Shown: positions 26,898-36,066 of the stretch, piece by piece | Numbering within the stretch: the stretch's first letter is position 1 | How the letters are laid out: every line of letters begins with the position of its first letter | Source: Belliella baltica DSM 15883 | GTDB lineage: Bacteria > Bacteroidota > Bacteroidia > Cytophagales > Cyclobacteriaceae | Reading direction: 5' to 3' | Assembly: GCF_000265405.1 (NCBI RefSeq) | Contig: NC_018010.1 | Coordinates: 3,493,501 to 3,557,500 of the forward strand | DNA: 64,000 bases | Made by a program: the position numbers and the translations under genes | The notes under the pieces: generated by a model | What the model saw: the letters and a program-made list of their open reading frames with translations, nothing else | Told to the model about the DNA's origin: nothing | Database searches by the model: none

Positions 26898-28676
26898 TTA
26901 TTCTTTATTATCTATCAATTTATACATTAAGGCAAAGGCTATGACCGAACAAAAAAGTATCCATCCACCTGCTTCATAACTTTTCAAAACAAGCTTTCCT
27001 ATTGCGATCAATAAGCCAAATATGGCAATCACCCCAAGACCAAATGATAAGAGTGCTTTCTGAAAACCAAAGTAATTTTGATCACTCTCCGCTGTTTCAC
27101 TATTTTTCATTTGACTTCTGACACTCTCCCAACCTTTGCCAGGAACTTTTGTAACATTTAGAAATTTAATCAGAACCGCAGTATCTGTTGGCTTGGTCAA
27201 ATATGACACTACTATCCAAGAAACAGTAGTGATCAAAACACCAATCACAAGCTCCTCATGAGTCTGTAAGGCTTCAAAGTAATGCTGATGTACAAATGCA
27301 AAATATAAGGCAATTGCAAAAGAAACAATCATCGCTGTAAGCTCACTGGCGGCATTGATTCTCCACCAATACCATCTCAAAATATATAAAAGACCAGTAC
27401 CTGCTCCTATTTGAAGTAAAATGCTGAAACTTTGCAACGCATTCTCTAACTTAAGAGCCATAAAACCTCCCAATAGCATGATCAAAACTGTTGCTAAACG
27501 ACCTACATTAACCAAAGTCTTCTGAGAACTTTCTGGGTTGATAAACCTTTTATAAAAATCATTGACCACATAAGATGCTCCCCAGTTGAGATGGGTAGAA
27601 AGGGTTGACATATAAGCAGCCACCAAGGATGTGACAACCAAGCCCATTAAACCAACAGGTAGAAATGAAAGCATCGCAGGATATGCTATATCATCCTTAA
27701 TTATTTGCGGGGAAGTATTTGGAAATGCAATCTGAATATCATCTAAAGTAGGAAAAACTACGATAGAAGCCAATGCCACAATAATCCAAGGCCATGGACG
27801 AATAGCATAATGCACAATATTGAAAAGTAGAACAGAACTAAATGCATGCTTTTCATTTTTAGCTGCCAGCATCCTTTGAACTACATACCCCCCTCCACCA
27901 GGTTCTGCACCAGGATACCAAACTGACCACCATTGAATAAACAAGGGGATAAAAAATATAATGACAGCAGCCTCCATATTCCCAAAATCAGGAAGTATAT
28001 TCAATTTAGAACTTACCTCAGGATGACTTAACAGTTTATCCATACTTCCAATCGCTGGATGGGATACAGCCACATAGGCAGCAGCAATAGCTCCTCCTAA
28101 AGAAAGTCCAAACTGTAAAAAATCTGTCAACACCACTCCACGTAAACCTCCTAGCGAACTATAAATCACTGTAACCACGCCAGCAATCAAAAGTGTTTGC
28201 AATGGACTAATTCCTAATAAAACCCCTCCAATCTTAATCGCTGCAAGGGAAACAGAAGCAATGATAACTACATTGAAAAAAACACCTAAATAAATCGCAC
28301 GAAATCCTCTCAAAAATGCAGCTAGCTTTCCGCTATAGCGCATTTCATAAAATTCTATATCGGTAAGAACACCAGACCTTTTCCAAAGCTTTGCAAAGAA
28401 AAATACCGTCAACATCCCCGTCAACAAAAAACTCCACCAAACCCAATTACCGGCTACCCCATTGGTCCTTACAATATCCGTTACCAAATTTGGAGTGTCT
28501 GTAGAGAAAGTAGTTGCAACCATCGATATCCCTAATAGCCACCATGACATACTGCCTCCTGCATTGAAATACTCCTCTTGGCTCTTAGATGCTTTCTTTG
28601 CTGTATAGAGCCCTATTCCCAGAGATATTACAAAAAAGCCTATGAGTATAATCCAATCAATTTCTTGTAGCAGCAT
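26898..28676 (-). CDS. Sodium:solute symporter (SSS/SLC5 family), probable GalNAc uptake
   Basis: Inner-membrane sodium-coupled sugar transporter, 592 residues with about 14 hydrophobic segments. SSS landmarks include SQEEYFNAGGSMSWWLLG after helix 1, STDTPNLVTDIVR, GGLRGVVLTDFLQFGLSL and SFLPVGLMGLVVTSLVAAYMS. It is the first gene of a leftward operon that runs transporter, AgaS, kinase, kinase, aldolase, amidohydrolase, GH109. Context points to import of free GalNAc (or another hexosamine) from the periplasm after GH20 and GH109 action. The specific solute cannot be read from the sequence. Confidence 0.92.
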   Translation of the reverse strand: MLLQEIDWIILIGFFVISLGIGLYTAKKASKSQEEYFNAGGSMSWWLLGISMVATTFSTDTPNLVTDIVRTNGVAGNWVWWSFLLTGMLTVFFFAKLWKRSGVLTDIEFYEMRYSGKLAAFLRGFRAIYLGVFFNVVIIASVSLAAIKIGGVLLGISPLQTLLIAGVVTVIYSSLGGLRGVVLTDFLQFGLSLGGAIAAAYVAVSHPAIGSMDKLLSHPEVSSKLNILPDFGNMEAAVIIFFIPLFIQWWSVWYPGAEPGGGGYVVQRMLAAKNEKHAFSSVLLFNIVHYAIRPWPWIIVALASIVVFPTLDDIQIAFPNTSPQIIKDDIAYPAMLSFLPVGLMGLVVTSLVAAYMSTLSTHLNWGASYVVNDFYKRFINPESSQKTLVNVGRLATVLIMLLGGFMALKLENALQSFSILLQIGAGTGLLYILRWYWWRINAASELTAMIVSFAIALYFAFVHQHYFEALQTHEELVIGVLITTVSWIVVSYLTKPTDTAVLIKFLNVTKVPGKGWESVRSQMKNSETAESDQNYFGFQKALLSFGLGVIAIFGLLIAIGKLVLKSYEAGGWILFCSVIAFALMYKLIDNKE

Positions 28677-29001
28677 TGTATCTTGAAATTTTTACTTTTT
28701 TAATTCAACAGAACTCCGAATCACTATTAATTCAATAGATAGCTAAATTAAAGAGACTTAGCTTAGAGGAGTTTCGGTTTTTTGATTTCCTAATTACCAT
28801 TCTATTTTTTCCAGACTATTAACCTTTTTTAGTAAGCTATCGGAATATTTCGAAATATAAAAACTTTCATTATTATATAAAACGAAAATAAATTAATTTT
28901 CATTTTATTTTTAAATTTTCTCACTTTGATTTCAGAATTTCTGATTCGTTTGTATTAAAAAAATTTAGCAAACAGAACGCATCAGCTACACTAAGACAAA
29001 A
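28677..29001. other. AT-rich promoter region of the leftward GalNAc operon
   Basis: About 325 bp between the SSS transporter start and the terminator behind GH20. It must hold the operon promoter on the minus strand. I see only an imperfect TAnnTTTG match on the minus strand and no clear operator-like repeat. Confidence 0.5.
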
Positions 29002-29037
29002 AAATACCATGATAAATCATAATTTATCATGGTATTT
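29002..29037 (-). terminator. Rho-independent terminator behind GH20
   Basis: Perfect 16-bp stem (29002-29017 with 29022-29037), loop CATA. On the minus strand a T-run follows (complement of the A-run at 28999-29004 and upstream). It closes the transcript sulfatase-SUMF1-oxidoreductase-isomerase-GH20, 22 bp after the GH20 stop. Confidence 0.92.
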
Positions 29038-29058
29038 AAGGCTTGAATAGTCAAATTT

Positions 29059-30966
29059 TTACTCAACATCTACAGTATACATACCACTTTCTCTATTTGA
29101 AGGTGTCACAATAATATACCTCAATTTCAATGGCTCTTGCCCTTCCCCATTCACCGGCATGAAAAAAGGCCCTCTGTAAAGATGGGCTGTTCTATCAGCC
29201 TTATGTCCATCGAAAGTGTAATAAATCTTACTCCCAGCAACACTACTATGGAGCTTGACCTCTTTCTTTCCATCTTTAAGGGTAACTTCTACAAGAGCTT
29301 CTGGAATTCTAAAGTTGATTTTTTGCTGATCGAGTTCGGCCAACTGCTTTGGCATTCTAACTTTAGCGAAGTTGCTGAAATCTTTTTCCTCTTGAGGCAT
29401 CCAGGCCACTTCTGATAAAGCAAGTAGCCTAGGGAAAATCATATATTGCATCTTTTCAAATGATGGAACATACTCTGTCCACATATTTGCTTGTACTCCT
29501 AAAATATGCTTTTGCTGATCTTGAGTCAGATCCATTGGTCTTGGATGATAGCTATAGACCTTTTCCAATGGCAAATAGCAACAAATAAACAAAGGTTCAT
29601 CGGCTTGCTTTCCCTGACCATGGTCAATGTACATATGACTATTAGGAGTCATGATAACATCATGTCCCATCTTGGCCGCTGCAATCCCTCCTGCTTCACC
29701 TCTCCAACTCATCACTGTTGCATTTGGTGCTAGACCTCCTTCGAGAATTTCATCCCATCCGATTAAGTTTCTTCCATTTTTATTCAGAAATTTTTCAATT
29801 CTTTTGATAAAGTAACTCTGTAACTCGTGTTCATCCTTAAGCTTATTTTTCTTGATCACACTTTGAGCTATCTCCGATGTTTTCCAATGATCCTTAGGAA
29901 CTTCATCTCCACCAATATGAATATATTCACTTGGAAAAATCTCCATCACCTCTGTCAAAACATCTTCAAGAAATTTAAAAGTTTCTTCTTTGGGACCGAA
30001 AATATTATAATGAATCCCCCAGTATCCTGGAACAAATGTAGATATTTCATTATTTAATGAATTTCCATTTTCACGCTTTGCCTCAATCAATCCTTTGATA
30101 GGAACACCATTGACAACATCAAAACTTCCAAATTCTGGATATGCAGCTAAGACCGCAGAACTATGTCCTGGAAGCTCGATTTCAGGAATGACAGTGATCT
30201 TTCTTTCAGCTGCATAGCGTACTAGTTCTCTGGCTTCATCTTGAGTATAAAAACCACCATGCTTAATGCCATCATAAATAAATGGCTTGTAATTGCCATA
30301 TTGACCAATAATAGTAGAATCCCTCCAGGCAGCTACTTGTGTTAGTTTGGGGTACTTTTTGATTTCTAATCTCCAACCTTGATCGTCAGTAAGATGCCAA
30401 TGAAGCTTATTTAATTTGAAATGTGCCATCAAATCGACTACCTGTTTCATTTCTTCCAAAGTTCTAAAATGCCTGCTGACATCAATCATCAAACCTCTGT
30501 AGCCAAACTCTGGCTTATCTTTGATCTCTACAACAGGAATATGCAATTCATTTCCCTTTGGCTCAATAAGCTGAATCAGAGTCTGAAAAGCATAAAAAAT
30601 TCCAGCATCACCCCCTTTAATCTCAATCTGATTATTTTTTACAGAAAGATGATAGGCCTCTTCCTCCATGTCAGAATCGTGACTAACTTTTATTTTAGTA
30701 TAATCCTGAGCTTGAGCAGAAATATAGGTCCTTATTCCAAACCTCTTGTTGATATAAGAATTGAATAGCATAGCAGAACCTCTCTGCGAATCATTCTTGG
30801 CAAATAGTTGCACCTTATCTTGTAAGATAAATGAACCTGAACCTAATTCTACTTCTTTTGGATAAGGCACTAAAGCAAGTTCTTTGGGAATTTGTGCATT
30901 AACTAAATGACTGCTTAGCAATACTAAAGTAAGGCAGATTAGCTTTATAAATTTAATTGAATTCAT
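29059..30966 (-). CDS. GH20 beta-N-acetylhexosaminidase
   Basis: Exported exo-hexosaminidase releasing beta-linked GlcNAc or GalNAc by substrate-assisted catalysis. The 635 residues have a signal peptide (about 1-24, ending LVNAQ), a GH20b-type N-terminal domain (about 30-150), and the GH20 barrel with GYRGLMIDVSRHF, KLHWHLTDDQGWR and the catalytic pair Asp354-Glu355 in HIGGDEVPKDHW. VMSWRGEAGG and a C-terminal beta-rich domain follow (about 545-635). It is the last gene of its transcript, 14 bp after the isomerase-like gene. With a GH109-type enzyme next door, beta-GalNAc is a reasonable substrate. Confidence 0.95.
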   Translation of the reverse strand: MNSIKFIKLICLTLVLLSSHLVNAQIPKELALVPYPKEVELGSGSFILQDKVQLFAKNDSQRGSAMLFNSYINKRFGIRTYISAQAQDYTKIKVSHDSDMEEEAYHLSVKNNQIEIKGGDAGIFYAFQTLIQLIEPKGNELHIPVVEIKDKPEFGYRGLMIDVSRHFRTLEEMKQVVDLMAHFKLNKLHWHLTDDQGWRLEIKKYPKLTQVAAWRDSTIIGQYGNYKPFIYDGIKHGGFYTQDEARELVRYAAERKITVIPEIELPGHSSAVLAAYPEFGSFDVVNGVPIKGLIEAKRENGNSLNNEISTFVPGYWGIHYNIFGPKEETFKFLEDVLTEVMEIFPSEYIHIGGDEVPKDHWKTSEIAQSVIKKNKLKDEHELQSYFIKRIEKFLNKNGRNLIGWDEILEGGLAPNATVMSWRGEAGGIAAAKMGHDVIMTPNSHMYIDHGQGKQADEPLFICCYLPLEKVYSYHPRPMDLTQDQQKHILGVQANMWTEYVPSFEKMQYMIFPRLLALSEVAWMPQEEKDFSNFAKVRMPKQLAELDQQKINFRIPEALVEVTLKDGKKEVKLHSSVAGSKIYYTFDGHKADRTAHLYRGPFFMPVNGEGQEPLKLRYIIVTPSNRESGMYTVDVE

Positions 30967-30980
30967 AGTTTTCTACGTTA

Positions 30981-31889
30981 TTATTTGAATTTATCTGAAT
31001 CTATGTAAGATTGAATAAGTCTTTTTTCGCCTTCTATTCCTCCTAAAGAAAGACCATGTTCCATTCCTACAATTCCATCATATCCTTTTTCATAAAGAAA
31101 TTTAAATAAGTTTAAGTAATTGATTTCACCAGTTCCTGGCTCTTTTCTACCGGGGTTATCTCCCACTTGGATGTAGGCAATTTCACTCCAACATTTATCA
31201 ATATTCGCCAAAAGATTTCCCTCGTTTCTTTGCATATGATAGGCATCATAAAGGATTTTACAAGCTGGGCTTCCGACAGCCTTACATATAGAATATGTCT
31301 GATCAGAAAATCTTAGAAACAAATCTGGTGTATCACTCAAAGGCTCTAAAACCATGGTAAGACCATGAGGCTCGAATATGTCTGAGGCTTTTTTAAGTGT
31401 TTCAATAACATTGGCGGTTTGAATTCCAAGAGGAAGGTTTCTTTCATAAAATCCGGGAACTACTGTCATCCATTTAGCTCCAGTTCTTTTAGCTACTTCC
31501 ACAGCTTTTTCACAAGTACTTAGAAAATTATCCGAAAACTCCTGCTTTCCTGTTGTCAGAGATTTCTTCCAATTATCTCCTCCATCGATCACAAAAACCC
31601 CCATTTTCATACCTCGGCGCTCTAAAGCTTTGGCTATTTTATTCTGATCCTCGATTGATCTTCCCATCATGCCATTGTCCTCAAGGGCTTTGAAACCCTG
31701 ATCGGCCATATATTCAATCTGAGCAATAAGATCTTTGCCAGCGGATTGATTAAACATTCCAAAATGCGGGGCATAGTTTAGGTTAAAAGTATGGTCTTTT
31801 CTATAACCATTCGCATTGCTGAGAAATGGAAATAGAGCTGAGAATGCAGTTGCTAAACTCGCCTTTTCTATAAACTTTCTTCTTTCCAT
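30981..31889 (-). CDS. Exported xylose-isomerase-like TIM-barrel protein (hydroxypyruvate isomerase-like)
   Basis: Sugar phosphate isomerase/epimerase-fold protein of 302 residues. The N-terminus MERRKFIEKASLATAFSALF looks like a Tat signal, so it is probably periplasmic. Barrel landmarks: GFKALEDNGMM, VLEPLSDTPD (metal Glu), KILYDAYHMQRNEGN (metal Asp/His), YIQVGDNPGR and GIVGMEHGL (metal Glu). It is 3 bp after the Gfo/Idh/MocA oxidoreductase, and the two Tat-type proteins recur together in Bacteroidota sugar loci. A joint oxidation-isomerisation of a sugar in the periplasm is inference; true hydroxypyruvate isomerase activity is unlikely for an exported protein. Confidence 0.85.
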   Translation of the reverse strand: MERRKFIEKASLATAFSALFPFLSNANGYRKDHTFNLNYAPHFGMFNQSAGKDLIAQIEYMADQGFKALEDNGMMGRSIEDQNKIAKALERRGMKMGVFVIDGGDNWKKSLTTGKQEFSDNFLSTCEKAVEVAKRTGAKWMTVVPGFYERNLPLGIQTANVIETLKKASDIFEPHGLTMVLEPLSDTPDLFLRFSDQTYSICKAVGSPACKILYDAYHMQRNEGNLLANIDKCWSEIAYIQVGDNPGRKEPGTGEINYLNLFKFLYEKGYDGIVGMEHGLSLGGIEGEKRLIQSYIDSDKFK

Positions 31890-31892
31890 AGC

Positions 31893-33197
31893 TTAAATCA
31901 CTTTAGTTTTCCCCGGTACAGCAAATGGATAATAACCTTCATCATTTGGCAATACTTTAGGATTAGCAGACCAATCCAAAGATTCTGGCATAAGACTTAT
32001 TTCAGAATGCAAAGCGTCTTCCCAAGTGACCGCCTTTCCTGAGTAAGTAGCATTCCTTCCCAAAATCGCAGTCATCGTACTTTTGGCTGCATGTTCTGCA
32101 TCTTGGTATTTGAACTCTCCGTCAACAATTGCCTTGAAAAGCAAATCATGTTCTTTTTGATACGGGTTTTTATTTCCCTTTCCATCATGATTAAAAAGCT
32201 CATTCCCTTTTCTATCCCAAAGTTGGCCTTTGTTTCCAGCATTCAAATAGGCTCTTCCATCTGTACCTTGAAAAGTTTCATCCACCCTATTGTGTGCGCC
32301 TGGAAAATGCCTGCACTCTCCTAAAATCACTGTTCCATCTGCATAGGTATAGGTTACTGAATGATGATCAAATATTTCTCCATATTCTTTTCCATTCCGA
32401 ATAAACCTTCCTCCTGTCCCTTCAGCTTTGATAGGGTAAGCACCTTTCACCCAATTCACCACATCCAAATTATGAACATGCTGTTCCACAATATGATCTC
32501 CACATAGCCAATTGAAGTAATACCAATTTCTCATTTGATACTCCATTTCAGTCATGCCAGCTTCTCTTTGTTTTACCCATACTCCTCCATCATTCCAATA
32601 AACCTGACCAGAAACAATATCTCCTATAGCCCCATCATGAATCCTTTTGATGGTTTCTACATAGCTGTCTTGATATCTTCTTTGAAGCCCTACGACTACA
32701 TTTAATTTTTTCTCTCTTGCTTCTTTTGCAGCATTGAGTACTTTTCTTATACCAACAGCATCTGTTGCCACTGGTTTTTCCATAAACACCTGCTTATTTT
32801 GTCTGATAGCTTCTTCAAAATGATCAGGTCTAAAACCAGGAGGTGCAGCTAAAATGACAACATCTGCTTCTTTGATAGCATCCTTATAAGCATCAAAACC
32901 TACGAATTTTTTATCTTCGCTTACTTCTACTTTATCTTTTCCATATTTTTCGAATATTGGCTTATAGCTACTTTCTAAGCGATCTCGAAAAGCATCTGCC
33001 ATTGCCACAAGTTTAATATTATATCCTGTTTCAAAAGCTTGAAAAACAGCTCCAGTACCCCTGCCGCCACAGCCAATCAGAGCTATTTTTATAGTATCAT
33101 CACCTTGAGCAAATGCTTTTGGCAGCGAAAAGGGACTAATAATAGCTCCACCAGCAATCAATGCTGATGTCTTGATAAAGTTTCTTCTTCGGTTCAT
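31893..33197 (-). CDS. Tat-exported Gfo/Idh/MocA-family oxidoreductase
   Basis: NAD(P)-dependent sugar oxidoreductase-fold protein, 434 residues. Twin-arginine signal MNRRRNFIKTSALIAGGAII with cleavage near AFAQ (about 30). Rossmann motif IALIGCGGRGTGAV, EKPVATDA (about 140-147, the EKP motif of the family) and a C-terminal alpha/beta domain with NWYYFNWLCGDHIVEQHVH. It lacks the HGLGP segment of the GH109-like gene at 20641, so it is a different subfamily. It stands between the SUMF1-like and the isomerase-like genes. Its role may be redox tailoring of a released sugar in the periplasm; substrate unknown. Confidence 0.88.
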   Translation of the reverse strand: MNRRRNFIKTSALIAGGAIISPFSLPKAFAQGDDTIKIALIGCGGRGTGAVFQAFETGYNIKLVAMADAFRDRLESSYKPIFEKYGKDKVEVSEDKKFVGFDAYKDAIKEADVVILAAPPGFRPDHFEEAIRQNKQVFMEKPVATDAVGIRKVLNAAKEAREKKLNVVVGLQRRYQDSYVETIKRIHDGAIGDIVSGQVYWNDGGVWVKQREAGMTEMEYQMRNWYYFNWLCGDHIVEQHVHNLDVVNWVKGAYPIKAEGTGGRFIRNGKEYGEIFDHHSVTYTYADGTVILGECRHFPGAHNRVDETFQGTDGRAYLNAGNKGQLWDRKGNELFNHDGKGNKNPYQKEHDLLFKAIVDGEFKYQDAEHAAKSTMTAILGRNATYSGKAVTWEDALHSEISLMPESLDWSANPKVLPNDEGYYPFAVPGKTKVI

Positions 33198-33227
33198 TGT
33201 TATTTTGATTTATTATATGGAATGTTG

Positions 33228-34217
33228 TTAGTAATCTGCAATTGGTTCTTGATTATAGTAAGCTTTGATTTCTTCTTCAGAAGGAGAAATCAGAGGTCTA
33301 ACCAACCTTAATCCCACAAAAGGCGCTTCAGGGAACCACCATTGACTTTTGGGGATTTGAGGATCAAGTTGCTTCCAAATTGGATCTGAAGCAAATCGTT
33401 TTCCTGATCTCAACTCACTCTCACTACTTTCATAATGCCCACCTCTTAAAACTTTCGGATAAAGTGCTTCAGACGTTTCTACTGGATTTTTAATTGTATT
33501 TTGTGATGTGCGATAAGGCGAATAATGGTCATAAGTCCATTCCATAACATTTCCTAATATATCGTAAAGACCCCAAGGATTTGGTTTTTTTGAGCCTACA
33601 GGCATTGTTTGACCTTTACTATTAGAATCATATACCGCATATTCAGAAAGGCTTTCCTTTTTATCTCCAAAAAAATAAGCTGTATTGGAACCAGCACGTG
33701 CTGCATATTCCCACTCCGCCTCTGTTGGCAGTCTATAAAATTTTCCAGTTTTCAAATAAAGCCACTTACAAAATTGAATCGCTCCGTACTGGGTCATGGC
33801 TATAGCAGGCTTATTTTCCTTACCCATTCCAAAAGTCATATCCAAATAAGGTGTACTCGGTCTACTGAGTCCATCAACTTGCTGAGTAATGGGTTTGGTA
33901 CTAATAGCTTTTTCAAAATCCTTGTCTAAAAAGAGCTCAAAAACATCCCATGTAACTTCATGTGCACCCATCCAAAAAGCATCTATAGAAACCCTTCTTT
34001 GTGGCGACTCATCTCCATCATGTCCAATCTCCTCCATTGATGTACCCATCAAAAACTCTCCAGCAGGAATTGGCACCATTTCAAAAGATAGATTTGTGTT
34101 TGGTATCTCTTGTTTATAAGATTCAAATGATTGATTCTGTGTTTTTGAGTCAATCTGAATGATTAAAAAAAGAACAGGAATCACAAACACAGTTTTATAT
34201 TTATTTAATATTTCCAT
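33228..34217 (-). CDS. SUMF1-family (formylglycine-generating-enzyme-like) exported protein lacking the catalytic cysteines
   Basis: Exported protein of about 330 residues with the SUMF1/FGE-sulfatase fold: MVPIPAGEFLMGTS, EVTWDVFELFL, RLPTEAEWEYAARAG, NPWGLYDILGNVMEWTYD and a C-terminal GLRLVRP. I take the ATG at 34217 (MEILNKYKTVFVI signal) rather than the TTG frame start at 34265. True aerobic FGE needs two cysteines near the C-terminus; this protein has a single Cys (in QFCKWLY) and none in the SESELRSGKRF region. So it is unlikely to mature the adjacent Cys-type sulfatase, despite being 235 bp downstream of it. A binding or accessory role is more likely. Confidence 0.88.
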   Translation of the reverse strand: MEILNKYKTVFVIPVLFLIIQIDSKTQNQSFESYKQEIPNTNLSFEMVPIPAGEFLMGTSMEEIGHDGDESPQRRVSIDAFWMGAHEVTWDVFELFLDKDFEKAISTKPITQQVDGLSRPSTPYLDMTFGMGKENKPAIAMTQYGAIQFCKWLYLKTGKFYRLPTEAEWEYAARAGSNTAYFFGDKKESLSEYAVYDSNSKGQTMPVGSKKPNPWGLYDILGNVMEWTYDHYSPYRTSQNTIKNPVETSEALYPKVLRGGHYESSESELRSGKRFASDPIWKQLDPQIPKSQWWFPEAPFVGLRLVRPLISPSEEEIKAYYNQEPIADY

Positions 34218-34452
34218 AATTTCTCTGATTAGAGATTTATAAATTGAGTTTAATTTATAAATCAAATATCTCTAAACTCAATTTATATTTTTTGTAAACT
34301 TCCCAAATTAAACATTGATATAAGGTAGTTTAAAATCCATAAAAGGGGTAATATTATCCATTTAAATGAAAGTAGAATTCATTTTTCAAATTTAGAATTG
34401 CAAAATAACTCCTGATTAATTTTAGATTTCAATTGAGGCCTGATTGAGAGAT

Positions 34453-35865
34453 TTATTTCTTGCCAAAATTGAACAAGCTACTAGATGTCCTTACATTATC
34501 CATTATTCTAGTTAACCTTGCTGCTCTTTTTGTGAATTTATCAGCTAAATCAATTTGCTCTGCTGGATCTTTTTTCACATTGTACAATTCGACTTTATTA
34601 GCAGGGTTATTACCAACTTCTAATCTTATAATCTTCCAGTCACCTTTTAACAAAGCTTGTTTGCCACCAAATTCATGGAACTCCCAGTATAAATATTCAT
34701 GTTGCTTTTGCTTACTTTTTCCAAGTAAGGTCGGTAAGAAAGAAATACCATCTCTTGTACTATCTATATTTCCAACAATATCTCCAAAAGTATTATAAAC
34801 ATCCCAAAATGAAGCTCTATGTTCAGTAACACTATTCTGTTTTATTTTATCGGGCCATTTAATGATTAAGGGAACTTTGATTCCTCCATCATACAGATCA
34901 CGTTTTACCCCCCGATATTGACCGCTGCTCTGAAAATAATCCACATCCTCCATTCTTCTTCCACCTTCTATATGTGTTCCGTTATCAGAAGTGAATATCA
35001 AAATAGTGTTATCAGCTATCCCTTTACTTTCAAGTGCATCCATAACTTGACCTACATAATCATCTAGACTATGAACCAATGCTGCATACGCGGCTTTAGG
35101 ATAATTTTGCTGACCATAATGTTTGCCATCAGGCCATGCTATTTCATTTGGGAAAACACTTTGACCATTTTCATTCACAAAATCTTTGAAATAACGATCT
35201 GGAACCAAAAGCTCGGCATGCGGAATTGTATAAGACAAATAAATAAAAAATGGCTCTTCATTGCTTGACGTTTCAATGTAATTGATTGCTCCTTCTGTAA
35301 ACCAATCATTTGCATAAGTACCTTCAGGAACTTTCACTCTACCCAAAGTATTGTTTAGAAAGAGGTCAAGAGAATCGGGCTTTTGAAAATGAGCAGATAC
35401 ATGATGTAAATGTCCCAAGAAAAAATCCCAACCTCTTTTCTCTGGACTGCTTTCAGATTCTTGAAGACCTAATCCCCATTTTCCAAACATAAGGTTGGTA
35501 TAGCCATTTTCTTTCAACATTTCTGGTAAAATCTTCACATCAGGATCCAAGGGAAACTCCCCATTCCCTCTTATTCTAATTTTTCCCGTATGTTGGCCAG
35601 TCATAAGACTCGCTCTTGAAGGTGCACAAACTGTACTCCCCGCATAAAAATCCTTAAACATTATCCCTTCTTGAGCAAGTCTGCTTAAGTTTGGAGTTTC
35701 AAAAATAGATTGTCCATAGGGCTCAATATCTCCAACACCCAAGTCATCTGCCATGATAAATACAATATTGGGTTTCTTACTTTGTCCAAACACCCTAGTT
35801 TCAATATTGACTAAAAGCAAAATCAAAGTTGGCATTAACAAGTATTGAGGAAAACATTTTTTCAT
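34453..35865 (-). CDS. Sulfatase of the arylsulfatase (S1, Cys) type
   Basis: Exported sulfatase, probably removing sulfate esters from a glycan. I choose the ATG at 35865, which gives a normal signal peptide (about 1-27, ending RVFGQ); an upstream in-frame ATG at 35913 would add 16 unlikely residues. From that start, metal-binding Asp40-Asp41 lie in FIMADDLG and Cys80, to be converted to formylglycine, in TVCAPSRASLMTG (CxPSR). TSDNGTHIEGG supplies further ligands. The 470 residues are normal for S1. It is the first gene of a leftward transcript ending with GH20. A sulfated GalNAc-containing glycan would explain sulfatase and hexosaminidases together. Confidence 0.93.
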   Translation of the reverse strand: MKKCFPQYLLMPTLILLLVNIETRVFGQSKKPNIVFIMADDLGVGDIEPYGQSIFETPNLSRLAQEGIMFKDFYAGSTVCAPSRASLMTGQHTGKIRIRGNGEFPLDPDVKILPEMLKENGYTNLMFGKWGLGLQESESSPEKRGWDFFLGHLHHVSAHFQKPDSLDLFLNNTLGRVKVPEGTYANDWFTEGAINYIETSSNEEPFFIYLSYTIPHAELLVPDRYFKDFVNENGQSVFPNEIAWPDGKHYGQQNYPKAAYAALVHSLDDYVGQVMDALESKGIADNTILIFTSDNGTHIEGGRRMEDVDYFQSSGQYRGVKRDLYDGGIKVPLIIKWPDKIKQNSVTEHRASFWDVYNTFGDIVGNIDSTRDGISFLPTLLGKSKQKQHEYLYWEFHEFGGKQALLKGDWKIIRLEVGNNPANKVELYNVKKDPAEQIDLADKFTKRAARLTRIMDNVRTSSSLFNFGKK

Positions 35866-36066
35866 TTTTAAGATAATTTTTAAATAAAATCCCAATATAA
35901 TTAAACACATCATTCAATGACAATGAATTGAAATTTTTTTTTCTTACAAATGAAAGATAATGAAACAAAAATAAATATTTAAAATAGCATTGAATAATTT
36001 AACCCTGAATGAACGTGATATTAATTGACAATCGGCATCATCTTTGAATTTCATTTCCAAAAAGTA

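Noticed and set aside
31893..33197. Second GH109 enzyme
   Set aside because: It has the Gfo/Idh/MocA fold and a Tat signal but lacks the HGLGP segment seen in the gene at 20641-22050.
33228..34217. Annotation as a functional formylglycine-generating enzyme
   Set aside because: The C-terminal cysteines needed for the aerobic FGE reaction are absent and the protein carries an export signal.
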